A DNA stretch of 64,000 nt, from positions 56,515 through 120,514 of the forward strand of contig LLEY01000178.1 of NCBI GenBank assembly GCA_001414485.1. The letters run 5' to 3'. Position numbers and translations under genes: made by a program. Within the stretch, counting starts at the first letter, position 1. Each line of letters begins with the position of its first letter. Of this stretch, positions 34,056 to 47,353 are shown in pieces. The notes under the pieces are model-generated. The model saw nothing but the letters and a program-made list of their open reading frames with translations, was not told the DNA's origin and made no database searches. Origin of the DNA: Calycina herbarum. Taxonomy: Eukaryota; Ascomycota; Leotiomycetes; Helotiales; Pezizellaceae.

Positions 34056-35100
34056 AAACGAACTAAACAAAGATGACTAAGTCTCGAAGGTTGGTATATA
34101 GGTAAGAAGTACAGATGCGCCGGGTTGTTTACTTAGAAGTGAACTCGTTACTTATATCAAAGACGTTAAATAAGATAATAAGATTAATAACTAAAGTTAA
34201 GTACGAAGCTTCTATCTAGATAGTAGACATACTAGTATATATAGAACCTTCTATGTCGCCTACATCGCTTATCGATACTATTGATATATCGCTTATATTA
34301 CCTAGCGATATAAGCGATATATATTACGTAATTCCTAATATTAATCTAATAGTAAGATCCTAGAATCCTAAGTACCTTCCGCGCTGTAGATTCCCTTCTA
34401 TATTATCTTCTATTTCCTAGACATTATATCTTATCCTATTAGAGCGCTGTCTAGACTACTTACTACGTAAAACGTGATTTATAACACTATCTCCTTCTTA
34501 GACTAGCGTGTCCCTACGCTTAAGTATAGCCTAAGAAATATTATTAATAGGCTAGCGGCTTATTCCTTTTTATTATAAGCCTTCTTACTATAAAATCTAA
34601 ACTAAAAAGATATTATACTAACGCCTTCCTATAAATAGAAAGAACTAATAACGAAATACGTCCTTATACCTATTATATAAATACCTTAAAAAGAGTAATC
34701 TAGCGGTGTATTATCGTAGGTAATAAATGCTCTACCTATATACTCTATAATAAGCTTTATAATATTAAAGAATAAAACGAAGCCCTCTCTCTATAGTCTT
34801 AAGAATCTTTTAATAAGTAATAGAAAAGGCTTTAAGTAGAGGAAGAGGAGGTAATAGCGAAAATCCTTTATCTTAGGAAATAGTAACGTTCCTTAGACAA
34901 GCGTAAGCAAGAGATACTATAGTATAGGCTTTTATCTTTGAATAAACTAGATAAAGCTATAGAGAGGGAACAGAAAGAGAAGGAGGAGTAGGTAGAGAAG
35001 GAAAAGAAGGAAGCAGAGGTTGCCTAGCTAGTAGCCTTACCCCCTCTTATTAAGTCCGACTCTACTCTTAATCTATACTTTTTTAAAGCTTTTTCTCTTA
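34056..35100. mobile_element. RIP-degraded segment, class not determined
   Basis: Very AT-rich with stops in all frames. On the plus strand at about 34870-35030 a charged helix-like reading (LDKLDKAIEREQKEKEE, VEKEKKEAEVA) resembles coiled-coil parts of repeat-encoded fungal proteins, but no catalytic motif is readable. Confidence 0.5.
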
Positions 35101-35319
35101 ACTACGAGATATAGGTAACCTTAGGTTTTACTAATAGAATCTCTAAAGTTCTACTAAGTAATAGTTAAGATTACTTTTTAGTTCTTAAGTGTTTTCTAAG
35201 TATAGGTAATTTAACTATTTAATTAAGTATTTAATTTATCCTCTAATAAGTCTATAATTAAGAATCCTCTTAACTTTATACTTAGTGTTTAGGTTTACTA
35301 GTTAAATTTCTATAAGTAG

Positions 35320-35592
35320 AGTAGGTAAGGCTCTTAGTAATACTAGGTAGATGTTTATTATCTTTAATAGTACTAGTTTATAATTCAAAGGTCCTCTAAC
35401 TCGTTTAATTTTAAATAGTCTAAGTTTTTTATAATCTAGTTTACTACTTAGTCTTTTTATATCGATGTTTTTTCGTACTAAGTAGACTTTATCTCTCTCT
35501 TTTAGTATTAGCTCCTTACTACGTCGTTTGTTATAGTAGTACGCGTTTCTTTCTACTATAAATTATAGGTCCTCTATAAGTTCCTTATATAG
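35320..35592 (-). mobile_element. Ty3/gypsy polyprotein fragment (integrase C-terminal region)
   Basis: The minus strand reads YKELIEDL, then FIVERNAYYYNKRRSKELIL, KERDKVYLVRKNIDIKRLSS, KLDYKKLRLFKIKRVRGPLN and YKLVL, the conserved stretch after the integrase core of fungal gypsy elements. Only this tail survives; the copia LTR starts immediately next to it. Confidence 0.75.
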
Positions 35593-35782
35593 TGTTGGTT
35601 CGACTTGGTGGTCGATAGCTTGATGTAAAAAGAGTGTATATTCTTATAACTATCGTTGATACATACCGAGTATAAGTACAGGATACTCGGGGTTGTTTAT
35701 ATATCCGCCCTCCTCGTTAAGCGAGAAGGGCACGGCACGTGGAAGTGCTAACCACGTGTACCACGTGTATTACATACCGACA
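35593..35782 (-). repeat. Candidate copia-type LTR, 190 bp
   Basis: On the minus strand it starts TGTCGG and ends CCAACA, has a TATATAA motif (about 35700) and a CACGTGG box, and lies just downstream of a copia RNase H tail in the same orientation, as a 3' LTR should. The boundaries are inferred from TG..CA ends; the second LTR is not in the window. Confidence 0.6.
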
Positions 35783-35839
35783 CTGGCACTTCTTCAAAGT
35801 AGTAGAAGTAGTACCTTAAAAATCATCAAAAATCCTCCT

Positions 35840-36030
35840 TATACGCTTTCAGTCGTCCTAGATTCCTCCTTATTCTGTTCCACCCATTCTATCAGCTTTA
35901 CGTCTAGCTTGTTGGTATCGATTAGCCTCTAGAGGGCGTTGCAACAATCCCTCTTCGTCATAGCATCCGCAGGGTTACTTTTGCCGTCTATCCACTTAAT
36001 CTCGTCAATCTCCCTTAGCTAATCCCAAGA
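35840..36030 (-). mobile_element. Ty1/copia RNase H C-terminal fragment
   Basis: The minus strand reads REIDEIKWIDGKSNPADAMT then KRDCCNAL (stop) RLIDTNKLDVKLIEWVEQ. NPADAMTK is the family's C-terminal RNase H motif. One stop (TAG, CAG-to-TAG type) interrupts it. No reverse transcriptase or integrase remains upstream. Confidence 0.85.
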
Positions 36031-36796
36031 CATCACAACATCAATTTAATTCACCCAAGAAGCTCAGCCCTTCGAGAAATGGAAAAGCAACTCTCTTTCC
36101 TCCGGAAGTCCATAAAACTAAGCTCCCCTGCTACTCGTCGAATGATAACAAGTCAATCCGACTCTTCTATCAGAGAATAAAACAAATCGAGCACATCTCT
36201 CCATTGCTCCTCGGTAGACTCCTCACAAACAATTCCAAACCCCATATCCCATCCCAACTTGAGATATATCAGACCCTCAAAGCTCACTCAGTACGGTTAT
36301 AAAACTCAAAGATCTCACCCAGTATAGCACATATCAAGCGAAACAACCTCAACTCCTGCTAGACATACCTTATCGCATACCAAAACAATCACAGTTCACA
36401 CACCCCCTCATTCATGTATATAGAGATGAAGATTTCAAGATTAGATTACATACAAGATATACACAAACGCAAAATAAGACATATATTATCAATCTCGAAA
36501 TCCAATCAACGCAAAGCAAAAAAATCAAAAGCTGACAAAGGAAAAGGATAAAAGAGAGTGGGTATAAACGCAAATCAATCCCAATAACAACAGACAATCT
36601 CATTTCATCTCACCACCACTCACCAACCGAACTCGGGTATCAAAAAAAAAACATCTTCTCTTCTTCTTCTCCCAATCCAATCTAATTCTCGCTTTTCCTA
36701 CCATCCTCCTCCACTTTCACTATACAAACATACCCCCACCTCCTCTCTATCCAACAATAACAAAAGAAATCCTCCACTGCCTCCTTCCTTTCACAA
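36031..36796. other. Intergenic, 3' flank of the coiled-coil gene
   Basis: No gene or repeat recognised. Composition returns to that of normal intergenic DNA. Confidence 0.5.
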
Positions 36797-39700
36797 CTAC
36801 CGTCTCGAGGCACTATACAAACTCCCATCCCCCGTAACCTCACTCTCATCATCGTCATAGAAGCCTGCATCGCTAAAATCCTCCGCAGCTCTGGCATCCT
36901 GATCGTAACTACTCTGCCGCATCATAGGTGGTGTACTAGGTGCGCCACCCATATTCAAATCCCCTCCAAGTCCAAGCCCCCCTTGCTTCCGCGGACTACT
37001 TCTTGCAGAAGGAATAGCCTGTGGCCGATCGGACGCAAGCGGTCGAGGACGAGAACTTGGGCGATTAGCAAGTTGTTCCCGCGTAAATCGTTGGCCTGTA
37101 CTTCCAAACGCAGTTGGCTGATGTTGTTGTCCTCTCGAAGAAGAAGATGATTGTCCGCCAAGTTCTTGACGTGCTGCCGCGGCGGCGGGTGGTGTCATGA
37201 GACCGGATAGGAAACCGGGGCTTCTATTTCGGTTACTTGGTGTACTCGAACCACTTCCCCTCGCTTGCGTCGTCGTAGTATCCCTCGACTTCCGCCAATT
37301 TCCCCAAGCAGCGGCTAGAGGACCAACAGCCTGAGCAACCCTCGGACTCGCAGCATCCCTCAGACTAGCTGCGATATTAGGAAGGTTGAGCGCTGAACCA
37401 CCGTTCATAGCGCGTTCGCGTTCTTGCTCTTCCATTTGGAGGTTGGCGCTGAGACGGATGGCTGCGTCTTTGAGAGAATCAGGATCGTATTGATCGGTTG
37501 AGAGGGTGTTGACGATATCTTGTAGATCTCCCTTTCGTACGGAGAGGAGTTCGCGGAGCCACATGATTTCATCATCGCGTTTTGTGATTTTGGAGGCGGC
37601 ATCTGGGTCGACGGATGAGAGTGTGGACTCGAGTTTTTCAATTGTTTGTTCTCGGTCTTGGAGTTGTTCTTGCAGGACCATGATGGATTCTCTCAAAGCT
37701 TGGGGTGAGATCTTCTCGGGGAGATTGGTGGTTCTAGATCCTGTGGAGTGAGTTGGAGCGGATGAGCTTTGGAGAACGGATGCAGCGCCTGCTGAACGAG
37801 CGGCTTTTACGGCGGCGTTTGCGGCTTGAGAGGCGATTTCGAGTTTTTCTTCCAAGTGCTGGACACGATCTTGGAGATGTTCGGTTTTAGCTCCCGACAA
37901 GGAGAGGCGTTCGAGAAGATGTTGTTCCGATCGTTGGGCGTCTTCAACGGCATTACCCAATTGTCGTTCATGCTGAGCTTGGAGATCTTCCAATGCATCC
38001 GCATGTTTTTGAACGAGGTCGTTGATAGCGGATGTCTTGTTGTTGTTCGCCTCCTCAAGTAACATCTCGTGTTTCTCCTTTGCTGTGTCCGCATCCAAAC
38101 GAACTTGATCAATCTCCGCGCGAAGTTTCAGGACTTGGTTCTCGAGATCCTCTCGCACGACATTGACCTGGTTATTAGCACTTTCAATCTCGGCTTGCAT
38201 ATAATGTCTCGTTCTCTGAACCTCGCTGAGTCCCGATTCCCTCGCCTCCTCAAACTCCCGTTGGAAGCGCATTGCATCTTTCTGCGCCTTATGACTCTCC
38301 TCCCTCAATTCCGTAACAGTGACCTCCAATTTCTTAATATCACTAACAGCTCGCATACCCTCTCGCTCACCGGCTTCCAATCTCTCAATTTCCAGTTCCA
38401 GTCGTTCCCGGGTGCGAGCTTCGGCCTGGAGTTTGGCGTCGAGAACCTCTTGTCGGGCAATGAGTTCCTGTTCCTTCTTGGCGCGTTTGCTGTTCTCTTC
38501 GGAGATTTCGCGGGCTGCGCGGCTGATGTCCTCCTGCAAAGCTATTAATTTTCCTCTCATGCTTTCTCGGACTCGGATACTTTCCTCCATCTGAGTCCTT
38601 AGGCTATCGATGGTCCTTCGCAACTCCTTGTTCGTCTCATTGGCCTGTTCCGCATCCTCGTTGTGTCTCTTGGCTGCTTCCACAGCGCGTTCGGCTTCGA
38701 TTCGCCAGTGTTGCGATTCCTGTCTGCATTGTTGCAGTTCACTTTCTGTGACGTTGAGACGGGTTTGAAGATCCAATTGCGACTTCTGGGCGTTGCTCTG
38801 GCCAGCTTCAAGAAGGGCAATTCGCATGGTGGTTTTGGCTCTGGCTTCCTCAACGTTTCTTACCTTCTGGTCTCTCTCGTCGACGATTTGACGAATCCTG
38901 ATTTCGCGCTCATCCATGGCCTCACGGAGACGAACTTCTTCCTCGGAAGAGATTCTAAGAAGTCTTTGAACCTCAGCCAAACGATCTTCGGCTGCACGCC
39001 GGTTGATGATTTCGTCTTCGGTGTTGTCCACTGAGCTACGAAGTCTCTCCTCCAATTCGGCGATTCTAGCCTTTTGATCAGTCTCTCTCTGTGCTGCCGC
39101 GGCATCAAAGAGTGGTTTGGATTCGGCGACACGGAGTTGTTCCTCAAGATGGGTAATCTTGGCTTTCTGCTCTGCGTCTCTAGTAATGGCCGCTTCATCA
39201 AAGACCGGTTTCGACCCAACAGCCTGAAGTTGTTCCTCAAGACTGGTAATTCTTGCACGCTGCTCAGCCTCCCTTGCAATAGCAGCATCGTCCGTAACTG
39301 GAGCAGCAGGCATACGCCTCTCAACAGCTTCCTCAACAACATTTCTCAGATCCTCTCCACGAAGATCCAAACGCATAGATTGCCCAAACTGCTCTCTCAT
39401 CTCTTCCAAGATTTGAAGAATATTGCGGGAATCAGAAGCAGCATGTTGCGTCGCAGTAGCCGGTCTCGAAGATTGATGAGTATTCAACGCCTCAAGCATA
39501 ACACCCCTCATCTTCTCCAACTTCTTATCCCGTCTAGGACTATGCGATCTCCTCGGATTATCATCATCCTCATCATCAGCATCACTAAGCGCACCAGAAA
39601 CGCTTCTTCGTTCGCGACGACTTGATGATTGACCACGTGCAGCCATCATCTCCAAAGAAACCTGGATTCCCTCGAGGGTTCGTTCCAGGGGATCTAAACG

Positions 39701-42700
39701 CTCTGCCAGAAGACCTCCAACAAGATCATTAACATGGTTATCGAAGAATCGAGCACGAGGTTGAAGTTTCGCCTCCTCAGATTCGCTGAGGACATCGTTC
39801 CAGTCACTCGCCGCGGTACTACCTCTTCTATTGAGGCGATGTATGGGAGAGGGTGATACGAAAGGCATAGTCGTCTGCAAATTATCGCCCAAAAATGGAT
39901 CATGTGCGTAAACCTCATCAGGCCGCCCTTGAGGTAATGTCATGAAGCTTCCAGGACTTGGACTTGGCGCATCACTACGCATAACATTATTAGGTTGTAA
40001 TCGTATCGGCGAAGAATCCACAGTCGGCATCTCAATCCCCCTCGTAGGACTAAGTTGCGGCCAAGTAGGAGAGCTCTGAATAGGAGCAGACGCCATTTCC
40101 GAATCATTAATCTGGCGCATCACAGCGTCAATCTCCTCAAACGTGTCGGCAGAGTAGTTCGGTGGACTCTCCGGTGGAAGCGCGGCTTGGAAATCTGTGC
40201 GCTCCGGGGAGTCCAGATGATCATCGGCAGAGTCATCAGCATAACCAGTAGAGGCAGGAGGGGTAGGCCTCTTTGCGTATCTGGATGCGGACAGACCCAT
40301 TGCGGGGAGACTTGGCGGGGAGACCAATGCAGGTGGTGCTTGTGCGGGTTGCCCGAACGTAAAGTTAAATGCTCCGGGTCTAAACTCGAATGGTTTGGCA
40401 GTTGCAGATAAGGAGGAGTTGCTCTTTTTGTGTCCTTTGGATGTAGGTCTTGATGGTTTCTCCTCCTCCGGTTCGACTTCCTCTTCCTCTTCTACAGGAG
40501 AAACCTCTCCATCTTCCGAAGGAGCGTGGAATCCATATGCTGGGAGACCAGAGCCATATCTCCTCGAAGTGAATGGTCTCGCGGCGTTGAATTCTTCAGC
40601 CTGCTTCTGTTCACGGAATTCAAATGGGGCCACATCTCTGTGACTTTGTTCCGGTGAATTTCCAAACATTTCAGACGAGCTCTTGGCAGGTGTAACAGGC
40701 GAGACCATCGAATCATCAGCTGGAGCCGAGTTTTCTTTGTCACCTGGTTTATTCATAGACATTGGGGACTCCTTAGGCGGTGATTGTTCGCGAGAGGTTT
40801 CACCCAAAGGCATGCTAGGCTCAGCAAACAATGGTATCGAGTCGCCGTCATCCTTATCACCTCTAGCTCTCTTATTGCGAAGCTCACTTCGATCGATACG
40901 GCCATCTTTGCCCTCATTGACTTCTTCTTCTGGATCATCAGAGTGACTACTATCAGGTCGAATAATCGGAATGGCCTTGGATTTCTTTGGTTGCTTCTTG
41001 ATCCCGATCGTGCTGAGATCAATGTTGCCAAAGATTGAGCTTCTAGGCCCCTCACTGCCAGATGCGCCACTTCCCATGGAGTCTGAGAAGTTACCCTTTA
41101 GTGGTGTGAAAGCAGGAGCATCTGGTCTGAAACTTGGTCCAGAAGCCGAGAAGCTGAATTCGCTCTGTCCTGGATTGAAAGGAGGTGCTGCCACATTGAT
41201 TTTGCTACCTCCAATAGACTGGTGACTGAAATGGCTCGACTTTGCCGAAGCTGGGGGAGCGAAGGCAGCGAAAGCAGTCATTGGTGGAGGCTGGAAACTG
41301 TTGCCACCATTGAAAGAAAATTGATTTTGCGAGAAAGTGCTGGAAGGATTGAACGTGAACTCCTTGGCAGCAACATTGAGCATCGATGGTTTGGAGCTGT
41401 GACCGGGTCGCTTTCCAGGTTCTTTAATAACTGGTTCCGGAACCGCCCAGGGGTTACTAGAATTGGAGAACGATTTGCTGTGACCACTAGCAGAAGTGAT
41501 ATTGCTTGGAATCGGAGTTCCCAAATTGCTAGGATTTGTTTCAATGTCTGACAGCTCAATCTTTGAATCTCTATTTCGTGGTTTGGATTCTGCTGCGCTT
41601 GAAGTATCCTCGCTATCTTGAAATGGTTGTTGCGAAAGCGAATGTCCACGAGTATGTGGTTGAGGATGATGCAAAACCGGTCCTTCTTCAGAGCTATTGC
41701 TTATAGCAAAGCGTGAGGAACCCATGCCACCTTGAATGATTGAAGGTTTGCGAGCATGCACCGGCTCTTCGGCAAAACGAGTCTCCTTGTCTCCGTGATC
41801 GGAGTGAGGGCTATAATCTTCGTGCTCGAGTTGACGCTGAAATTGCTCCTCCAAATGGTATTCTGCATCATCAATTTCCTTTTGCAAACTTGCACTTGGG
41901 TTGTGCTTGATTTGTCGCGCCTCGGGTGTTTTGGACGGACTCTTAGATTCAACAACCTCATCATCTTCGCGTAACTCCTGCAGACGAGGAGAAGCTCTGG
42001 CACCGCCTTGCAATTGCAATTGTTGTTGATGGTGAAGTTGGTTTTGTAGAAGTTGCTGTCGCTGTTGCATCTGACCCATGACATCACCAGGTGGAAAGTA
42101 GCCATCTTGGGAGAAAGGCGAAGTGGGAGACATGATTGATCCTAAGTTGTGCATAGATGGTGAACCACCTCGAGAGTGTCCTTGCTGGTAGAGAGCCTGT
42201 TGGGGAGACCAAACTCCAGGAGATTGTGCTTGTGGGTACTGGAAAGGTGACCCGAATGGATGTTCACCAGGACTGAATGATACAGACTGATGTCTTGGAT
42301 TGTTGAATTTTCCTTGCAAATGCGCATGCATCGACGCCGGTGAAGCAATTGAACCTGGGTTTGAACTTTGACTCGTAGACAGTCCGTTACCACCCATCAA
42401 AACTGGAGAGAATGGATTTTGGTGATGGCCAATGTGGTTACTAGAGGCTGATGATGTAGGCAAAGGTGGTGAAAACGGTAGGGGTGGGTATTGCATAGAA
42501 GCTTGCCTGCTCATATTTGATACAGCAGGCGATTTCGTAGGTGGTGGAGGGGGGTCGTCGTCTCCTAAAGATACACCTAGTGCCCGAAGCTTGGCTTCTT
42601 GGAGCCCAGCTACATATGCATCCCATTCTGCGGTAATGCGTTAGTATGATAAATATGACGGATATATGGTAGAGTATTAAATCTGATAAGATGAAGAATA

Positions 42701-44184
42701 TATGGCAGTTTTAGAGATCGATCGTATCTTAGTGAGAAAATATGAGGCAGCAGACTCCATGCAAGGAGTATTAAATTCCTCGCTTGAAGAAGAAAATCAA
42801 AATCTCATTTGTTACTTTACCATCTACGAAAGGAGGCCATGAAAGTTAGTTTCTTACCTCTTCTATCCGGTATGCTGACTTTGAACGATTTTTGTTGTCT
42901 CTCCTGAATTACGTCCGTCGCGATTGGCCAAATATTGCAACTCTGACCCAGAGCTGCTTGCTCGCCATTGAAGTTTTCGGCGTGGCCCAGATTAAATCCT
43001 GTCGTGTCGTAGCCTAGTTGCTCCCATTGTTCTAGCATTGCTTCAACCTGTTCAGGCGTCATGGGCGAAGGCGCCTTGCTATTTGTGCCGCGTTCGTTAT
43101 CCCATGGCAGTAAAACCATAATATTCTTGCCCTTCCATGGCACTTTCTTCTTCAGTCGCGGTGGTTGCGGTGCTGGCGATGGTTCCAAAGCTGGTCCATC
43201 TTTTTCTGGAGGCGGAGGTGGTCTCGCGTTGACGGGAGTTGCTCCCTCTTCGCCAGAGGCTACGTTCCCCATTTCTCCTGACATGCTTGGGGCTCCAATT
43301 TCCGAAAAGTCTGCCTGCGTCAAAGTTTCCGTGCTTGTATTTCTGTGATGTGCGTGGTTTGCTCGACGCAATTCTTCTCTGATTTCCAAAAATCTCTTGA
43401 GAGTCGGAGTTTGTGGATCAGGATCGACGTCCCCTGCCAACCAATTCTCTCCTCCTGAGATGGATCCGCTCAGTGAAGAGTGCTCACTATCTCCGGCGTC
43501 GTCACTAAGCCAATTATTTCTCTCTGCTGCTTCTCCTCCAGTATGTTGGCGTATCCAATCTTCCGTCAATCCTCTCGCCGGTCGTCGAGCTCGGTTTGCG
43601 AGGACAGCTGCGCTGATGAGGCCGTCGTGTGAAACAAAATCGGGTTCCGTTCGAGTCCTGTGGAAGTTGGGAGCGGGCCGCAAGTAAGGGGTGTGAAACT
43701 CGAGATGGCGAACTGAAGAATCTTCCGATCTTTCACTTCCACTGAAGGTGTGGCGGTGGGAACGTGTCCGGTGTGATGTGCCGGCAGGACGTTGATATGG
43801 GGAACCCCAGCTGGCGGTATAATATTGACTGTGGCTACTGCTGTTGCTACGATGGGTGCGTGCAACTGACGGCGGGGTGGTGTTGAGGGCCTCGAACGTG
43901 CGTCCGTTGAACGTTGGCGCTGGTAGCGGGGGGATTAAGGGCGATGAACCTCCTTCAGCTGTCGAGGTGGTCGAGAAAGCGGGCGATTGAGAGCGAGGCG
44001 GAGGTGTGCGTGCTCGTTCAGCAAAATCCAGAGCAATTATAGGAGGACGAGGTAGGGTTGGTAGTTCGAGATCCAGGGGTCCGTCCTCTGCCGTCGCAGC
44101 AGGAGGAGGTGAGGAGTTCAGAGAAGACGTTTTCTGGATATCTGCTAGTGTTGCAGGTTGCATATTAGCATTGGATGCGGCCAT
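36797..44184 (-). CDS. Giant coiled-coil, low-complexity cytoskeletal-type protein
   Basis: Exons 42858-44184 and 36797-42627 flank a 230-nt intron (GTAAGA..CTAACGCATTACCGCAG) and give 2385 aa. ATG 44184 is chosen because an in-frame TAA lies upstream. The order is: Ser/Pro-rich N terminus, PWKGKNIMVLLPWDNERG and EQLGYDTTGFNLG (a conserved fungal block at about 370-410), WDAYVAGLQEAKLRALGV across the splice, long Gln/Ser/Pro disorder, acidic stretches, then roughly 600 residues of heptad-repeat coiled coil (about 1400-2100), ending in a Ser/Arg-rich tail. Database relatives tend to be labelled myosin-heavy-chain-like only because of the coiled coil; there is no motor domain here. A structural or scaffold role is an inference. 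The frame is fully open over 7.1 kb. Confidence 0.88.
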
Positions 44185-45531
44185 ATCAAAAGGGGGTGGG
44201 TTGAGCTGGGCTGTTCCGATGGGATTTCCCAAATATTAAACGTCACTCTTTTAGGAGGTCTGTATAGTGTTCACTTACCGCAACGAGACCAGCGCAGACT
44301 TTCCTAGTCTGCTACTGTGTCTCTGGTGATCTGCCGGAGCCTAACCGTCGAGAAGGGCGTACAAGAGAAAAATTATTACTGTGGTGATGATGGATCGAGG
44401 TCGCGAAGATAATTTGGTATTTGTATTTGGAAATTTGGTGGTCGCGAACGCGTTCCAGGGGGGAAGTCCGGGGGAAAAGATGAGTGAAGGTGCCAGATAA
44501 TTAAAAGAATGACAGATGCATAACGCAAAGGAGCAAGGTAGAAGCAGAAACTGGCGACATGTACGGCAAAGATGAAGGCATACAAACAAGTAGTACAGTC
44601 GGCGAGATCTCAGCCAGGCGGTGGGCGGGCGGTCGTGTCGAGATGGGGATGGATGAGGAGGAGGAGGAGGAGGAGGACTTCACAATCGCGGTGGATGGGA
44701 TGGATTGGCTTGCAGGTGCGTTGGTCGAGAAATAAAAACGGTTCCTTGGAGCCGGGATCAGGCCAATAGCTGTCCAGATTGGTTCGTCGTGGATCGGGCC
44801 AAATGCGGTCCTGGCGGGGGAAGACCACCAAATTGTTTAATGCAAATCAATTCGAGTCAGATTAGTACGAATGAATTGAGAATTATTGCCCCTTTTCTTC
44901 AACTCTTCTCAAAATATCTACACTCGAATTCGAGTTGTGTTCTCCCACAACAAAAATGTCTGTTTGCTCCAACGCGAAGACATACGTGGCGAGCCTCCAG
45001 GGTATGGTAGCACCAACAAACATGGCATCCACGCGCAGTTCTATTGGAAGAACTTGGGGAAAGCCCTTGGAAGTCATACATCTCTGTTAGGTCTAGTCTC
45101 GTTAAATTATGTCGTCTGTTCTGTAGGTGGCTTCAGGGGAAAGGTGCGGAGAATAAAGATTTAATTGCTTGTCTCGGTCTTCGGATGTATGCAACCCTAC
45201 TCTATTCAAGAACTGCACGGAACTGTTTGGGGAAGTATTGTTGGACAAGGTTTAGAAGAATGAGAAAATACGCCATTGAAGTCCGATATCATTCAGCTAG
45301 TTTAGTTCAACCCAAATACCTACTCCATTTCAATGCCGACCCATTAAATGCCAACGACACAAAGTATGCCGTATATCAACCCCGACCTATCTATACAAAC
45401 ATCGAAATACAAGTACAACCATCCATTCGCATTCAAAAACGCCTAGGATCCCTCCCTTCTATGCTGTATACTGATTGTCATCATTCCCCATTTCAAATAT
45501 AAGAATCATTCTCCTCGAACAGATCCTTGGT
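44185..45531. other. Intergenic, promoter of the coiled-coil gene
   Basis: Contains a (gag)n run at about 44655-44675. Small ORFs on both strands (44341-45502) overlap each other and show no family character. Confidence 0.55.
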
Positions 45532-46793
45532 CTAATCTTGAGTGACGGCAGTAGTCTTCTTTGCCGAGTACATGCGGAACTGCACAAAAATGGTTATATC
45601 TTCAACCATTGTTCCCAGGGATCCGATGAGCCAAGGTAGGTTGGTGTAGAGGTAGTCCTTTTCAAGCGAATGAAATAGGATACTTGCTCCTTGGGTAGCA
45701 TTTCCCATCAATGCCAGGATGAAAAAGAGCAAGGCGAGTCCTGTGTTTGTGTTAATAGTTATTCAAAACTTAAAAGTGTAACAATCTTACCTTCGCATGA
45801 CTTGTCTCTGTAATTCTTCAAAATTTGAGGGATTCGCGCTCTGGAAAATGATAAGCAAAAATCCCCACCAGAGAGGATCAAAACGTACCCAAGGTAACAA
45901 ATAGCACTGGTATAACCCAGAATCGACGCCCCAGCAGAACTATCCGTCGTAACAGGTACATCATCAGTAGGAGCAGGAACCCAAACACCAGATTGCCACG
46001 CGATAGCCCACCCAGCTACACCAACAGCAACAACCGCCAAAATAGTAAAAACATTCTTCTTGAAAAGACTCTCCTCTTCCGGCCCTTCCTCAAGAATATT
46101 CTCAAGAATGGTACTCCTACGGCTACTCGTGCTGACGGTTGATAAACGACGTCTGTGGGACCCAGGTAACCCGATTGAGTCACTGCTTCGTCGTCTGCTG
46201 AGTAGTGGTTCTTCTTCGGTTTCTACCACTGAAACCACGGATTCTTTCCTTTCTCGCGCATTCTTGGTTCGGTAGTAGAGAACTTGGGTGATTAGGACTG
46301 TGTCTGCGATGCAGAAGTAGATTGCGAGAGCGATCATGGTTGGGACGAGTCCTGCCCAAGCAGCACCTAGTAATTGTCAACACGTGATCTTTGAAAGCGG
46401 ACGATTTGCAACGGATATGACCAAGTTGGTAAGGTTTTGGAGAAAGAGATATGAATGTTCTTCTCCAGCCCGAAAGAAGTATGAAGGAGAGGAGAGAGGA
46501 GAAACATACCCGCCAAGTTCGTGATATCTCCAACCATCCACACCAGCAAGAAAGCCAGTGAGATACCATCAGCACTCCCAGTCTTGTAATTCAATATTAA
46601 TTGCGGTACCTATCCAACTGATCAGTATGATTTTCCCAAGAAAAGAGTATATCCTCATCTCATCCTTCCTCAAACTCACCAGCAAAAACATCCAGGTAGC
46701 TAAGCTGACACTCCCAAAGATTCCTGATAAGGCTTCCTGGACGGTCAAGTCCTTCGATAAGGCTCCAACAGCAGCGGAAATGAAAGAAGCCAT
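45532..46793 (-). CDS. PQ-loop vacuolar basic amino-acid transporter (Ypq/PQLC2 type)
   Basis: Five exons (46680-46793, 46510-46609, 45889-46366, 45791-45840, 45532-45740) give 316 aa with about seven membrane helices. The two signature PQ motifs are intact: LLVPQLILNYKTGSADGIS (PQ at 40-41) and LGARIPQILKNYRDKSCEG (PQ at 235-236), each followed by the S-x-G/E-G turn. A Ser/Arg-rich cytosolic loop (about 115-175) separates the halves, as in yeast Ypq1-3 and human PQLC2. These proteins move Lys/Arg/His or cystine-lysine disulfide across the vacuolar membrane. The fourth intron is 48 nt and in frame, so an unspliced reading looks continuous but would insert residues into the second PQ helix. 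It shares an upstream region with the divergent gene at 47354. Confidence 0.93.
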
Positions 46794-47353
46794 GACGACG
46801 ATCTTGACGATGTAGAAAAGAAGAGAAGAGGAGAGGGAGGAGGAGGAGGAGGTTGAAATAGAGGAAAGCCACCCAGTGATCGGGACTCTCGTCTTGTGAA
46901 TCCCTTGTCTTGGATAAGCGGCGAGTGATTGGCTGTGTTGATTCAAAACTCTGCATCAAGGGAAAAAAGTGTGACCCCGAGATAAGGTTTAGCCGAGATA
47001 AGGTTTAGCGTCGCCGAGATAAGCGCTTCCGGTGTCTAATAATTCTTCGGCCCGGGCATCGGAGTAGAGCTTACGGAAGCTTAAGTAGCTGGAGGTGAAT
47101 ATCATCCTTGCTTGATTCAGAACCAGGAGCTTGTTGAACCAAACATGCCGCGTTTGACGACATTCACCATGTCTCTCCTCGACGCTGTTGCTTGTGCAAC
47201 TCTATCAGGCGACCATTTCGACTTCTTGCCACAATCGACAACAATCAGCTGTCCTCGAATGTCAGCATAGCCTTGTCATACCTCTGTACATAACTCGTGA
47301 TACCATACCGGCGACCTAGCAATACCTGTACACCTCCATCCCATATAGTAAAA
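46794..47353. promoter_or_regulatory. Shared divergent promoter region
   Basis: 560 bases between the PQ-loop gene and the NAD(P)-binding gene, which are transcribed away from each other. Near 46976-47026 the phrase gccgagataag(gtttag) occurs three times, as cgagataaggtttag, cgagataaggtttag and cgagataagcgc. GATA cores inside the repeats are potential GATA-factor sites, fitting nitrogen control of an amino-acid transporter; this is an inference from the motif only. Confidence 0.4.

Noticed and set aside
44601..44831. Small ORFs around the (gag)n run
   Set aside because: Low-complexity reading frames on both strands without family support.
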